DNA from: Cytophagaceae bacterium
GTDB taxonomy: Bacteria; Bacteroidota; Bacteroidia; Cytophagales; Spirosomataceae
Direction: 5' to 3'
Length of the DNA: 64,000 nucleotides
Assembly (NCBI GenBank): GCA_027486845.1
Contig: JAIXOL010000075.1
Location: forward strand, 46,499 to 110,498
Positions 9,311-19,313 of the stretch are shown piece by piece (position 1 is the first letter of the stretch; each line of letters begins with the position of its first letter). The translations under genes were made by a program, and so were the position numbers. The notes beneath the pieces were generated by a model that saw only the letters and a list, made by a program, of their open reading frames with translations, searched no databases and was not told the DNA's origin.

Positions 9311-11032
9311 ATGGCTATTTTACAACCAATTCATAACATTGCAGAAATATTCTCAAAGAAAAATGTCAAAACGGCAATCCTTTGTCCTGGTTCTAGAAGT
9401 GCTGCTCTGACAATCTCATTGGTACGCCACCCAGATATTGAAACATTTAGTATTAGTGATGAACGATCTGCAGGATTTATAGGAATGGGTATGGCTCAAG
9501 TAACTGGAGAAGCTGTTGTATTAGTTTGTACATCAGGAACTGCTGCTTATAATTTTGCTCCTGCAATTGCTGAATCCTTTTTTCAAGAAATCCCTCTAAT
9601 CATTCTTACGGCTGACCGACCAGCCGAGTGGATTAATCAATATGATGGACAGACGATTTTCCAAAGAGAGATTTATGGAAAGCATGTAAAGAAAAGTTTT
9701 GAATTACCCTCGGAATATTCTAATACTGATGTTGTTTGGCAAATTGAAAGGGTTGTAAATGAAGCAATTAATCTTGCACAAGTTCATCCAAAAGGTCCTG
9801 TTCATATTAATATACCTATTAGAGAACCTTTTTATCCAACGGTTGAAGAAGATATTACTTATGATAAAAATGTCAGAATTATTTCGAATGTTGAAATTGA
9901 GAAAAAACTATCAAATCAGTTTTGGAGTAATTTTAAAGATATTTGGGAGAACTGTGAAAACAAATTGATTATTGTTGGACATCGCCAAAGTTCAGGTTTA
10001 GATGAAACTCTTGAAAAGTTTTCAAGTGAAATGTGTATTCCAGTTATCGGAGATATTATTTCAAATGTAAACAATATCGATTCAATTTTGGCAGATGTAT
10101 TTTTGTCTTCTAAAAATGAATTATTTAGGAGTAAGTTTAAACCTGATTTATTAATAACTTGTGGGAAGTCTATTATTTCTAAAAATTTAAAAATATTTAT
10201 TCGAAATAACAAACCAACTTTTCACTTTCATATTCAAGAAAATCCAGATTTAACTGATCCATTTCAAACATTGACTCATAAGGTTGAAGTTTCACCTGAA
10301 TATTTTTTCAAACAGCTTTTTGAAGATTTAGACTTTTTGAGTTTTAAAAAAGGTGAGGATGAAATTGATAATCAATATTTAAAGTTTTGGACTGAAGCAA
10401 GCGTAAAAGCCAAACAAACGCTAAATGGATTTTTGAATAGTTCCGAATATTGTGAGTTTAAAGTGATTAGAAATGTGCTTGATAAACTGCCTGAGAATTC
10501 GATATTTCATGTTGCTAATAGTATGGTAGTGAGATATTCAAATCTCATAGGCTTGGAAAAGGGTAAAAATATAGAAGTTTTTGCCAATCGAGGAACAAGT
10601 GGCATTGACGGCTCACTTAGTTCGGCTCTTGGTAGTGCTTTAAAGACAAATAAAACTGTTACTTGTTTGATTGGAGATATGTCGTTTTTCTATGATAGAA
10701 ATGCCTTTTGGAATACGTATCTACCTGATAATCTGCGAGTTATATTAATTAATAATCATGGAGGCAATATTTTTAGAATTATTGATGGTCCAAATAAACA
10801 ACCAGAAGTTAGTGAATATTTTGAGACCAAACAAAACAGCTCTGCTGAGTACTTTTGTAAAGAAAATGATGTAGAATATCAAAAGGTTTTTGATGAAGAA
10901 AGTTTAGGAAATGCGTTAAACTTGCTTCATCAAATAACCAGTCGACCAGTAGTAATTGAAGTTGAAGTCGATGGTTCTCAAAACGTTCAGATATTTAATA
11001 GCTACAAAAGTCTATTTGCAGATTTCAGTTAA
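9311..11032 (+). CDS. menD: SEPHCHC synthase (menaquinone biosynthesis)
   Basis: 573 residues. MenD is a thiamine-diphosphate enzyme joining isochorismate and 2-oxoglutarate, the first committed step to menaquinone. Seen: CPGSRSAALT near residue 25, the conserved CTSGTA segment, TADRPAEWI, FANRGTSGIDG, and the GDMSFFYDRNAFW and NNHGGNIF ThDP-Mg region near residue 455-490. The ATG at 9311 starts the family-like MAILQPIHNIAEIF; an upstream GTG at 9284 adds nine unlikely residues. Its last 21 bases overlap the end of the convergent TPR lipoprotein gene. No other men gene is in view. Confidence 0.93.
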   Translation: MAILQPIHNIAEIFSKKNVKTAILCPGSRSAALTISLVRHPDIETFSISDERSAGFIGMGMAQVTGEAVVLVCTSGTAAYNFAPAIAESFFQEIPLIILTADRPAEWINQYDGQTIFQREIYGKHVKKSFELPSEYSNTDVVWQIERVVNEAINLAQVHPKGPVHINIPIREPFYPTVEEDITYDKNVRIISNVEIEKKLSNQFWSNFKDIWENCENKLIIVGHRQSSGLDETLEKFSSEMCIPVIGDIISNVNNIDSILADVFLSSKNELFRSKFKPDLLITCGKSIISKNLKIFIRNNKPTFHFHIQENPDLTDPFQTLTHKVEVSPEYFFKQLFEDLDFLSFKKGEDEIDNQYLKFWTEASVKAKQTLNGFLNSSEYCEFKVIRNVLDKLPENSIFHVANSMVVRYSNLIGLEKGKNIEVFANRGTSGIDGSLSSALGSALKTNKTVTCLIGDMSFFYDRNAFWNTYLPDNLRVILINNHGGNIFRIIDGPNKQPEVSEYFETKQNSSAEYFCKENDVEYQKVFDEESLGNALNLLHQITSRPVVIEVEVDGSQNVQIFNSYKSLFADFS

Positions 11033-12049
11033 CATTTCAATTGATTTAGCCTCATTTAGTTTTTTTCCAATCGACCAATATTCACAAGCCTTGGATTTAT
11101 ATCCGAGGCTTTGTTGTATTAAACCTAAATAGTAATTTAATAATTCGACCGAAGGATCAATTTTATCTGATTTTAAAAAATTTTCGTTAGCTTTTGCAAA
11201 GTTTTTGTTTTTATAGTAGTAAATCCCTAAGTTTCGGAAGGCCCAGGCACTTTTTTGGTTTTTTTCAAGAATTATATCTAATAGGTTTTTTCCTTCTTCA
11301 AGTTTCCCCAAGTTCAATAAGTAGTAAGCCTTATTGTTTTGATATATTTCATTTTTGTTTATTTCTAACGCTTTATCTACAATTTCGAGGGCTTTAATAT
11401 ATTCTTCTTTTTCAGCATAAATTAAACTCAAATTGTTGATTGCAAAATGTTGCTTCGGATTTATGCTAATGGCTTTCTCAAAGTTTTGTTTTGCTGCATC
11501 ATATTTTTTATCGGAGTATTGTATATACCCTAAGTTCGTGTAGCCTCTATCATTTTTAGGGTTTAATTTTAACGCAACTGCAAGATTGGAGTTTGCCTCT
11601 GAAAAGTTATTTTTTTGTATAAATACATTGCTAAGTGTAATAAAGTAGAATGAAGAGTCTTTATATTGATTTGAAATCTGTTTCAATAAGGTTAGTGATT
11701 CATCTAACATATCAGTATTTGAGTAGGCCTCTGCTAAATTAAATTTTGCCATGTAAAATTTATCATCTATCGAAACTGCTTTTTCAAAATCTTGAATTGC
11801 ACCTTCTAAGTTATCTAATTCGAGTTTTACTCTTCCACGGTTGTTATAAGCATCTGCAAATTTTGGCATTTTTTCAATTGCTTCCGAATAAAATTTTATT
11901 GCTTCTTCAAAATTTCCTTTCTTATACGACACATTTCCCTGTATAAAAAATAGTTCAGTATCTTTCTCTGCTCTATCACAGCCTAATATAATTAAATAAA
12001 TAGGTAGAAATATATAAATATATTTAAAAGTATTAAAAGTTATTTTCAT
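11012..12049 (-). CDS. TPR-repeat lipoprotein
   Basis: 345 residues. A signal peptide ends in a lipobox (ILGC, cysteine at residue 24), so it is probably anchored in an envelope membrane. Eight or so TPR repeats follow, for example ADAYNNRGRVKLELDNLEGAIQDFEKAVSID and RGYTNLGYIQYSDKKYDAAKQNFEKAISINP. TPR arrays bind partner proteins; no partner is suggested by the context. The gene is convergent with menD and the two reading frames overlap by 21 bases, leaving no room for a terminator between them. Confidence 0.8.
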   Translation of the reverse strand: MKITFNTFKYIYIFLPIYLIILGCDRAEKDTELFFIQGNVSYKKGNFEEAIKFYSEAIEKMPKFADAYNNRGRVKLELDNLEGAIQDFEKAVSIDDKFYMAKFNLAEAYSNTDMLDESLTLLKQISNQYKDSSFYFITLSNVFIQKNNFSEANSNLAVALKLNPKNDRGYTNLGYIQYSDKKYDAAKQNFEKAISINPKQHFAINNLSLIYAEKEEYIKALEIVDKALEINKNEIYQNNKAYYLLNLGKLEEGKNLLDIILEKNQKSAWAFRNLGIYYYKNKNFAKANENFLKSDKIDPSVELLNYYLGLIQQSLGYKSKACEYWSIGKKLNEAKSIEMLTEICK

Positions 12050-12146
12050 TATTAATGTATAGTTTATATTATTAAAAATATGAATTTATTTTTTGAATTG
12101 AAATTACTTTCGTAACATTGCATTTCAATCAACAAATTATTCGAAA

Positions 12147-12389
12147 ATGAAATTTATAAAAGAAATTCCAAACAATTTTTGCAGAGCCTCTCTTTATGCT
12201 TGGAACAATAAGTTTATTATAAAGTTTGAAGCCGGTATGTACGAACAGACATACAAAGTTAATGAATTTGATGTATCAAGCGAAGATGAGATTGAAGAAA
12301 TGCTGGGAGATACTTTTATGGAGAAAGTAGTTTCAAGGTTTAAAGCAATGGCTGATGATTTTGAATTGATTTTAGATTCATTAGATTAA
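12147..12389 (+). CDS. Small conserved acidic protein of unknown function
   Basis: 80 residues, soluble, strongly acidic in the second half (DVSSEDEIEEMLGD, DDFELILDSLD). No motif of known function recognised. It looks like the short hypothetical proteins common in Bacteroidota. Support for being real: a start codon after a plausible AT-rich leader, protein-like composition, and a strong terminator 19 bases after the stop. Transcribed divergently from the TPR lipoprotein gene. Confidence 0.6.
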   Translation: MKFIKEIPNNFCRASLYAWNNKFIIKFEAGMYEQTYKVNEFDVSSEDEIEEMLGDTFMEKVVSRFKAMADDFELILDSLD

Positions 12390-12408
12390 TTTTTGTCAAC
12401 ATTCATAT

Positions 12409-12444
12409 AACAAAAAAGCTCGCTAAATGGCGAGCTTTTTTGTT
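12409..12444. terminator. Bidirectional terminator between the small protein gene and the M61 peptidase
   Basis: AACAAAAAAGCTCGC pairs perfectly with GCGAGCTTTTTTGTT around a 6-base loop. T runs in both directions let it serve the convergent genes on either side. Confidence 0.85.
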
Positions 12445-12453
12445 ATGAAAGGC

Positions 12454-14283
12454 TTATTTAATGAATAGCCATTTCTTGTAAAGTGATTCTTGTTCAGGTG
12501 TTGAATTTTGTACTTTTTCAAGTTTAAACCTAATTACTGGATTAGATTTTAATACCAAATTAAAATTAAATTCTTGTCCGAAACGTTTTACTTTCACTAA
12601 TATTACATCACCAATTTTTTTATCAGAAATTGATTCTGATAGGTTTATGGTTTTCATACCGTTGATTTCCAAAATTTCATCATTTACATTTAAGCCACCA
12701 TCATAAGCCGAGGTGCCTCTCTGAACGCTTGATATTCTACCGTTGTTAAGGGTAATCCCTAAAAATGGTGTATATGCATCAGTTTCTTTATTTAAAGTCA
12801 TTCCGACGTATTTATAGTATTCATTATAATCAATCGGTTCGGCTTTCCATACATATTTATCAAAAAAGGAATCCATATTTTTACCTGAGACTAATTCACA
12901 AGCTTTTTGAAATTCCTCATCTTTAAATCCTCTTTTTTGTTTTTTGTAATACTCATTCCACAAGTAACGAAATACATCATCAAGTGATTTTTGACCTTTG
13001 GTTTCACCTAATATAAATAGGTTTATTAAGGCACCTAAAACACCACCCTTGTCGTAATACGAAATTGTACTATTTCTTGAATTTTCGTTAGGTCGATAAT
13101 ATTTAATCCAAGCATCCCAACTTGCTTCGGCAACTGGTTGTATTGTATTACCTATCTGGTTTTCGATTCCACTAATTGCAATTTGTTCTCGTTTTATGTA
13201 ATCATCTGGTGTAAACACACCGGCACGAAGCAATATATTGTCTTCATAAAAAGAAGTAATACCTTCTGAAACCCAAAGCATATGAGTGTAATTTTCGTTT
13301 TCATAATCGAATGGACCAAGTGCGATTGGTCGGATTCGTTTTACGTTCCAAAGGTGAAAATATTCATGAGCAATCAAACTCATCGAATTCTTCATTGTGC
13401 CTTCGTTTATATAGGCATTAGGAGAAGTTTGGCAAGTTGTTGAATTCAAGTGTTCTAGTCCACCACCAATTCCAGGCAACTGATGAATAATAAATGTATA
13501 ATCTTCGCAAGGATGTTTACCAACTACACTTGCCGCTGCCTCTGTTACTTTTTTAAAAGTCTCGACAGTCAATTTTTCATCAGCTAAAAGAGGGGCATTG
13601 CTATATAGTGCAATCGAATGTGGAATACCTAAAGCTTTGAATTTTAATACTTTATGTGTGCCAATTTCAATTGGACTATCAACTAAAATATCAAAATCTG
13701 GCGAGAAGAAAGCAAAATCTTTCTCCGAAACCCTTTTTAGTCCTGTCGAAATGGTATTCCAGTTTTTATAAGGTTTGATTGTAAGAACCGAGGGTGACAT
13801 TTTCAATTCTGGTACATATAAAAACATGGTTGCACCATTTAAATATCCATGAGAATCATCCAAAAAACTATTTCTAACACTTAGTTCGAAAGCATAAACT
13901 TTGTAACTGATGATTATTTTAGAGTTTTTACCATAGACACGCCAAGTGTTTTTACTGATTTTATCAAATTTTAAATCTTTTTTACCATCCGAAACTTTAA
14001 CAGATTCTACGTTTTTAGCATATTCTCTGATGAGATACGAACCAGGAGTCCAGACAGGCATTTTGAAATCTACAAAATCTTTTTTGTTTAAATCATCAAT
14101 TTTTTCAATTTCACTGAGTGTCATTTTCACTTCAAAATAATGCGTATAAGGTTCTGACATTGATAATTCATATGAAATATTTGTTTTTGGTATAATAATT
14201 TCTTCGAGTGTTTTTGCATTGCATAAATTAAACCCAATGAATAATAAAAAAAGGGGGAGTTGTCTAAAAAGTGTTTTTTTCAT
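12454..14283 (-). CDS. M61 family metallopeptidase with PDZ domain
   Basis: 609 residues, exported (MKKTLFRQLPLFLLFIGFNLCNA). M61 (glycyl aminopeptidase family) zinc peptidase: an N-terminal beta domain, then the catalytic core with HEYFHLWNVKRIRP near residue 305 (the HExxH-like zinc site reads HEYFH) and the conserved WVSEGITSFYED downstream, supplying the third zinc ligand. A PDZ-like domain is near residues 510-580 (LGITLNNGRISSVQRGTSAYDGGL). It probably trims peptides in the periplasm; the natural substrate is unknown. Monocistronic between a shared terminator and a divergent TPR gene. Confidence 0.9.
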   Translation of the reverse strand: MKKTLFRQLPLFLLFIGFNLCNAKTLEEIIIPKTNISYELSMSEPYTHYFEVKMTLSEIEKIDDLNKKDFVDFKMPVWTPGSYLIREYAKNVESVKVSDGKKDLKFDKISKNTWRVYGKNSKIIISYKVYAFELSVRNSFLDDSHGYLNGATMFLYVPELKMSPSVLTIKPYKNWNTISTGLKRVSEKDFAFFSPDFDILVDSPIEIGTHKVLKFKALGIPHSIALYSNAPLLADEKLTVETFKKVTEAAASVVGKHPCEDYTFIIHQLPGIGGGLEHLNSTTCQTSPNAYINEGTMKNSMSLIAHEYFHLWNVKRIRPIALGPFDYENENYTHMLWVSEGITSFYEDNILLRAGVFTPDDYIKREQIAISGIENQIGNTIQPVAEASWDAWIKYYRPNENSRNSTISYYDKGGVLGALINLFILGETKGQKSLDDVFRYLWNEYYKKQKRGFKDEEFQKACELVSGKNMDSFFDKYVWKAEPIDYNEYYKYVGMTLNKETDAYTPFLGITLNNGRISSVQRGTSAYDGGLNVNDEILEINGMKTINLSESISDKKIGDVILVKVKRFGQEFNFNLVLKSNPVIRFKLEKVQNSTPEQESLYKKWLFIK

Positions 14284-14451
14284 TTAAAATTAAGGATTTG
14301 GCTGTTGTTGAAATAGGCTAAACAATTTTTTTATAAAAATATCGTTTTTTGCATGAAATTACTTCATTTTTCTTGCAAATATAAAATTGGCATCCTGTTT
14401 GATTTAATATTTTTTGCCTAACTTGGTTTTTGTTTTACTATCCTTAATTCC

Positions 14452-17400
14452 ATGAAAAATTTTTTTGCTCAAGGGCGTCTTTCCACTGGGCGACGCCTCA
14501 CAGTACTTGTTGGAACTTTCTTACAAGTCAGTTATTTTACGCATTCGCAAAATACGATTGCATACACCGACCCCGAATTCCACTACAATAAAGGGATTGA
14601 ACTTTTTCAGAAAAAAGTTTATACCGCATCGCGTGAAGAATTCAAACAATACATTCAACTTACTGAAAAAACACTCAAACTAAACGAGTTTAATCTGATT
14701 AACGCTGAATATTATTCTGCATTATCGGGCTTGTATGCGAAGGCGTTTGATGCGGAAATTGAAATTGAGCGTTTTGTTGTTAATCATTCTGATTATCCCA
14801 AGGCAAAAGTTATCTACAATGATTTAGGAAAATATTTCTACGACCAAGGAGACTATAATAAGGCGGTTGTTTATCTCAAAAAGGCAACTATCGGTTCTGG
14901 CGATAGTCAACATTCCCTTGAAATGAAGTTTAAATTAGCAGTTTCTTATTACCAAACGAATAATTTGCAAGATGCATTGCCACTTTTTAATGAAGTGAAA
15001 GTTGTTTCTTCAGATTTTCAATCTCATGCCTCTTATTATGCTGGTGTAATAAACTATAAAAATGAAAATTATGATGCTGCACTAAGTGATTTAAAGAGGG
15101 TTGAAAATGTGAATCCATATCGTATTGAAATTCCAAATTGGATTGCCAATATTTTATATGTACAAAAGAAAAATGATGAATTATTGGCTTATACCGAGCC
15201 AATAATTGAAAAACCAAATGGTAAGAAAATTGATGATATTTGCTTAGTAACGGCAGAGGTTTGTTATTTCAAGGATGATTTTGTGAAGGCGGCAATGTAT
15301 TATGATAAATATAAAAACTTCAAGCGTGGTTCGGTGTCTAATCAAGTTACTTTCCGTCATGCATACAGTCTTTACAAATCAAATTTATTTGATAAAGCAG
15401 TAGAGAGTTTCAAGAAAATTGCTGCCCTAAATACAGAAGTTGGCCAACAAGCAGCCTATTATTTGGGTATATCTTCATTAAAAGTAAATGACTTAAATGC
15501 CGCCTTGGTTGCTTTTGAAAGGGCAAAATTAGCATCTTTTGACAAAGTTATAAAAGAAGAAGCCCAATTTAATTACGCTAAAGTAGCAATTGATTTAGGC
15601 AATAATCAGCAAGGAATTAATGAACTACAAGATTATTTGAAAAATTATCCAAACGGAAAATATGAAGATGAAGGAAATGAGATTTTAAGCGATGTATTGT
15701 TTGACTCAAATAATTATTCTCAGGCAATAACTTATATTGAAGGTTTAAAGAAACGTACAAACAAAATCAATTTGGCTTATCAACGCTTATGTTATAATCA
15801 AGGAGTATTAGATTTTAATGCTGAACGTTATATGCGTTCGATTCAGTATTTTGATAAATCACTGTTGCAATCAATTGATGGTGAATTGAAAAACAATGCC
15901 ATGTTTTGGAAAGCTGAAGCTGCGTACGCAGTGAAATCTCCCGAGGCTGATGCTTTATATAAAGATGTTCTCACAACTTCAAACGATGTTCTTAAACAAA
16001 AAAGTCGTTATGGTTTGGCTTACTTAAACTATAATAATAAAGATTATAAACAAGCGAGTATTTACTTCAAAGAATTATTGAAAGGGAAGCGAGACGAAAG
16101 CAGTCGTCAAAATTTTGAAGATGCTCTGGTTAGGATAGGCGACTGCTACTTAGCAACAAAGAATTATATCGAGGCTATTACTTACTACGACCAAGCAATC
16201 AGAGAAAATAAAACCGAAAAGGATTATGCCATGTATCAAAAGGCTCTTACACTCACTTTTTTGGGTAAAAATCAAGAAGCTCAACAACTTTTTGATAAAC
16301 TTTCGGTTCAATATCCAAATTCTCGCTTAATTGATGATGCTCTTTATCAAAGTGGTGCTTTAGAACTTGATAAAGGAAATAACCAAAGTGCAATTACAAT
16401 TTTAAGTAAGATGGTTCGCGAACGTCCTAAAAGTGCTTTAATGCCAAAAGCATTAGCAAAAAGAGCTTTGGCTTACTCAAATATGAAAAATTTTGAAGCG
16501 GCAATTATTGATTATAAAATTATTTTACAAAGTTTTGGAAGTTCTGATGAAGCTGATAATGCTTTATTAGGTTTACAAGAAAGTTTAAATTCGGTTGGCC
16601 GTCCAGAAGACTTTTCGACTGTTGTTGAAGAGTATAAAAAAGAAAATCCAGCGAATGGTTCTGTGGAGAATTTAGAATATGAGTCTGCTAAAAATCTTTA
16701 TCTAAATGAAAAATATGATAAAGCAATTGTTGCCCTTCAAAAATATATCAAAAACTATTCAAATAGCAGCAATTCTTTTGAAGCAAAATATTATATCGCT
16801 GATTCGTATTATATTTCAAACGATAAAACCAATGCTTTGAAATTTTATAACCAAGTTGTTGCAGAAAATCGTACGACATTCGTGACGAAATCTGCCTTAA
16901 GAGCAGCAGCTATTGAAGTATCAAATAAGAGTTATCGAAATGCAATCACAAATTTCAGAACAGTTTTGTTTTCGTCACAAAATAAGCGAGATATTGTTAC
17001 TGCATGGCAAGGTTTGGCCGATACTTATTATATTACTGGCAATCAAGACTCTGTGATTGTTTTTTGCCGTGAAATCATTAATAATGGTGGAAGTATCGTA
17101 ATGGGAGCGACAAATAAAGCTCAACTACAACTAGGTAAAGCCTATATGCAAAAAACTGATTATCAAAAAGCAGAAGAGGAGTTTAAGAAAACAATTGCAA
17201 TGGCTAAAGATAATAATGGAGCAGAAGCTAAATACTTTATTGGAGAAATACTATATAAGTCAAAAAAATACAAAGAGTCGATAAAAATATTGCAAGAGTT
17301 AGCCCAAGATTTCTCGGAGTTTGTCTATTGGTACGAAAAGAGCTTCTTGCTTATTACCGATAATTATATTGGCATGAACGATTATTTTATGGCAAAAGCA

Positions 17401-17490
17401 ACACTCAAATCTGTCATTGAAAACTCTGATATTCCCGAAACAATTGATGCAGCAAAAAAGAAACTAAAAGACATTGAAAATAAAGAATAG
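14452..17490 (+). CDS. Large TPR protein of an envelope operon
   Basis: 1012 residues, almost entirely TPR repeats after an N-terminal hydrophobic segment (LTVLVGTFLQVSYFTHSQ) that may be a signal peptide. Repeats include EFHYNKGIELFQKKVYTASREEF and YYLGISSLKVNDLNAALVAFERAK; the C terminus has YbgF/Tol-Pal-type TPRs (YQKAEEEFKKTIAMAKDNNGAEAKYFIGEI). It is the first of four co-directional genes (TPR, beta-barrel, HU-like/SPOR, TonB-like). The set is inferred to form an envelope or TonB-linked assembly; the precise job is not known. It lies 168 bases from the divergent M61 gene. Confidence 0.8.
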   Translation: MKNFFAQGRLSTGRRLTVLVGTFLQVSYFTHSQNTIAYTDPEFHYNKGIELFQKKVYTASREEFKQYIQLTEKTLKLNEFNLINAEYYSALSGLYAKAFDAEIEIERFVVNHSDYPKAKVIYNDLGKYFYDQGDYNKAVVYLKKATIGSGDSQHSLEMKFKLAVSYYQTNNLQDALPLFNEVKVVSSDFQSHASYYAGVINYKNENYDAALSDLKRVENVNPYRIEIPNWIANILYVQKKNDELLAYTEPIIEKPNGKKIDDICLVTAEVCYFKDDFVKAAMYYDKYKNFKRGSVSNQVTFRHAYSLYKSNLFDKAVESFKKIAALNTEVGQQAAYYLGISSLKVNDLNAALVAFERAKLASFDKVIKEEAQFNYAKVAIDLGNNQQGINELQDYLKNYPNGKYEDEGNEILSDVLFDSNNYSQAITYIEGLKKRTNKINLAYQRLCYNQGVLDFNAERYMRSIQYFDKSLLQSIDGELKNNAMFWKAEAAYAVKSPEADALYKDVLTTSNDVLKQKSRYGLAYLNYNNKDYKQASIYFKELLKGKRDESSRQNFEDALVRIGDCYLATKNYIEAITYYDQAIRENKTEKDYAMYQKALTLTFLGKNQEAQQLFDKLSVQYPNSRLIDDALYQSGALELDKGNNQSAITILSKMVRERPKSALMPKALAKRALAYSNMKNFEAAIIDYKIILQSFGSSDEADNALLGLQESLNSVGRPEDFSTVVEEYKKENPANGSVENLEYESAKNLYLNEKYDKAIVALQKYIKNYSNSSNSFEAKYYIADSYYISNDKTNALKFYNQVVAENRTTFVTKSALRAAAIEVSNKSYRNAITNFRTVLFSSQNKRDIVTAWQGLADTYYITGNQDSVIVFCREIINNGGSIVMGATNKAQLQLGKAYMQKTDYQKAEEEFKKTIAMAKDNNGAEAKYFIGEILYKSKKYKESIKILQELAQDFSEFVYWYEKSFLLITDNYIGMNDYFMAKATLKSVIENSDIPETIDAAKKKLKDIENKE

Positions 17491-17564
17491 ACTACTGGTT
17501 TACTTTTTCATAAGCTCTTATAATCAATAAGTTAGGTAGGTAAACTTAAAAAAAACTTAAAATC

Positions 17565-19274
17565 ATGAATTATATAAAAATACATTGTTCGTTACCGCTC
17601 AATAATTATAAAATTTTCAAAATTATGTTAATTTTTAGCATAATTTTAATCAAAAGCACAAGTGTTTTTGCACAATTAGATGATGACATTATTATCACAA
17701 AAGACCGTAAAGTTGAGCTTCCACCTGCAAATCGGATCTTTGAAAAAATACCTCCAGTAAAAACAAATCCTGAAGACCGACAAATGAAATATTCATTCTT
17801 TGATCGTAAATTAAAAGGGATTGAAGAGGTTAAATTTAATCCGACTGTGGTTTCACCAGACGGAGGGAAAAAGAAAGAAGTGGAGGATAAATATAATAAT
17901 TATTTAAGTCTGGGTGCTGGAAATTTTGGGCGAGTTTTTGGTGAACTATATGTCAATTCTGAACAAGATAGTAAATTCATTTTTGGTGTACATGCCATGC
18001 ACAACTCTACAATTAGAGGCCCAATTGATGATAAAAATTCAGCGAATATGTATGATAAGGCTGATTTATTAGGTAAATATTTGGCCGAAAAATTTGAGGT
18101 AAACGGCGGACTTTCATATAATCGTGACCAATTTTATTTTTATGGTTACAAGCGTCCACGAGTTGAGTTTGATAGACAAGAAATTCGACAAATTCTGAAT
18201 ACATTAAATTTTAATGTAGGATTTGAAAATATAGCACCAAATTCGAAAGTTGATTATGCTTTGAAAACAAATATTCGTTCATTAAAAGATAATTATTCTG
18301 CTCAAGAAACTGATTGGACAACAACTTTTAATGCATATTTTCCAATCATAGAAGATAAATTTATTGCTGTTATTGATGCCGATGCGAATATGACACAACG
18401 AAGTGATGCTGAAGTTGATAAAAGAAATTTGTTTAGAGTTATACCATCTTTTAAGGTAAATCTCAATCATTTTGGTGCAAGTATTGGCTATAAAGCGATA
18501 AATGAATTTGATGAAGTGAAGAAAATTAATCGTACAAAAGGATTTCCAACAGTTGAACTTACGTACAAATTTAAAAGCTTGATTTATCTTTTTGCTGGAT
18601 ATGATGGTAATATTGTTCGTAATACACTCGGTAGTTATTTAGCCGAAAACCCGTATCTAAAACCTCAGACTAAGTTATTGAATACAGAAAAATTACAAGA
18701 ATTTTATGTTGGGGGTAAAGGTGATATTATTTCTGGTCTAAGTTTCAATTTTAAAGGTTCAATGGGATATTATAAAAACCTGTATTATTTCAATAATTTC
18801 GCCCCCAAAGCAAACGAAATTTTGGCTGATACTGCTAAATTTGCTGTTTTATACGATAGTTTAAAAACACAGTATTTAAATATCAATGTGCAATTAAATT
18901 ACCAACCTTTTCAATCTTGGCGTACATATCTTCGTACAGAAATTAATCATTACCAAAGAAGATCCTTCGAAAAACCTTTCCACCGTCCGCTATTAAATAT
19001 TAGGTGGGGAAATACTCTAATTGTGTCAGATAGAATAATTGCAAACTTGGATGTAGCCTATATCGGTACAACATTTGCCAAAAATCCAACCTCAAATATG
19101 CTTATTACAAACAAAGCTATTTTTGATGTGAATGCTGAATTCGATTACTTGTTTGGGAAACAATTCACCGCTTTTGTAAAGTTGAATAACATTTTAGGTA
19201 AAAAATATGAACGCTATCTATTTTATCCGCAACAAGGTTTAAATTTTCTTGTAGGAATCAATTTTTCGTTTTAA
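17565..19274 (+). CDS. Outer-membrane beta-barrel protein (TonB-receptor-like)
   Basis: 569 residues. A signal peptide ends STSVFAQ; a better-proportioned one begins at the internal ATG at 17625 (MLIFSIILIKSTSVFAQ), so that start is a real alternative. The body alternates amphipathic beta strands typical of a barrel and ends in an aromatic strand (GLNFLVGINFSF), the usual C-terminal barrel signal. No clear plug domain or TonB box is visible, so it may be a plugless relative rather than a working TonB-dependent receptor. It follows the TPR gene by 74 bases and is probably co-transcribed. Confidence 0.7.
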   Translation: MNYIKIHCSLPLNNYKIFKIMLIFSIILIKSTSVFAQLDDDIIITKDRKVELPPANRIFEKIPPVKTNPEDRQMKYSFFDRKLKGIEEVKFNPTVVSPDGGKKKEVEDKYNNYLSLGAGNFGRVFGELYVNSEQDSKFIFGVHAMHNSTIRGPIDDKNSANMYDKADLLGKYLAEKFEVNGGLSYNRDQFYFYGYKRPRVEFDRQEIRQILNTLNFNVGFENIAPNSKVDYALKTNIRSLKDNYSAQETDWTTTFNAYFPIIEDKFIAVIDADANMTQRSDAEVDKRNLFRVIPSFKVNLNHFGASIGYKAINEFDEVKKINRTKGFPTVELTYKFKSLIYLFAGYDGNIVRNTLGSYLAENPYLKPQTKLLNTEKLQEFYVGGKGDIISGLSFNFKGSMGYYKNLYYFNNFAPKANEILADTAKFAVLYDSLKTQYLNINVQLNYQPFQSWRTYLRTEINHYQRRSFEKPFHRPLLNIRWGNTLIVSDRIIANLDVAYIGTTFAKNPTSNMLITNKAIFDVNAEFDYLFGKQFTAFVKLNNILGKKYERYLFYPQQGLNFLVGINFSF

Positions 19275-19313
19275 CTTAGCATTATAAAGGACTCCAAATT
19301 TATAATTTCTCTA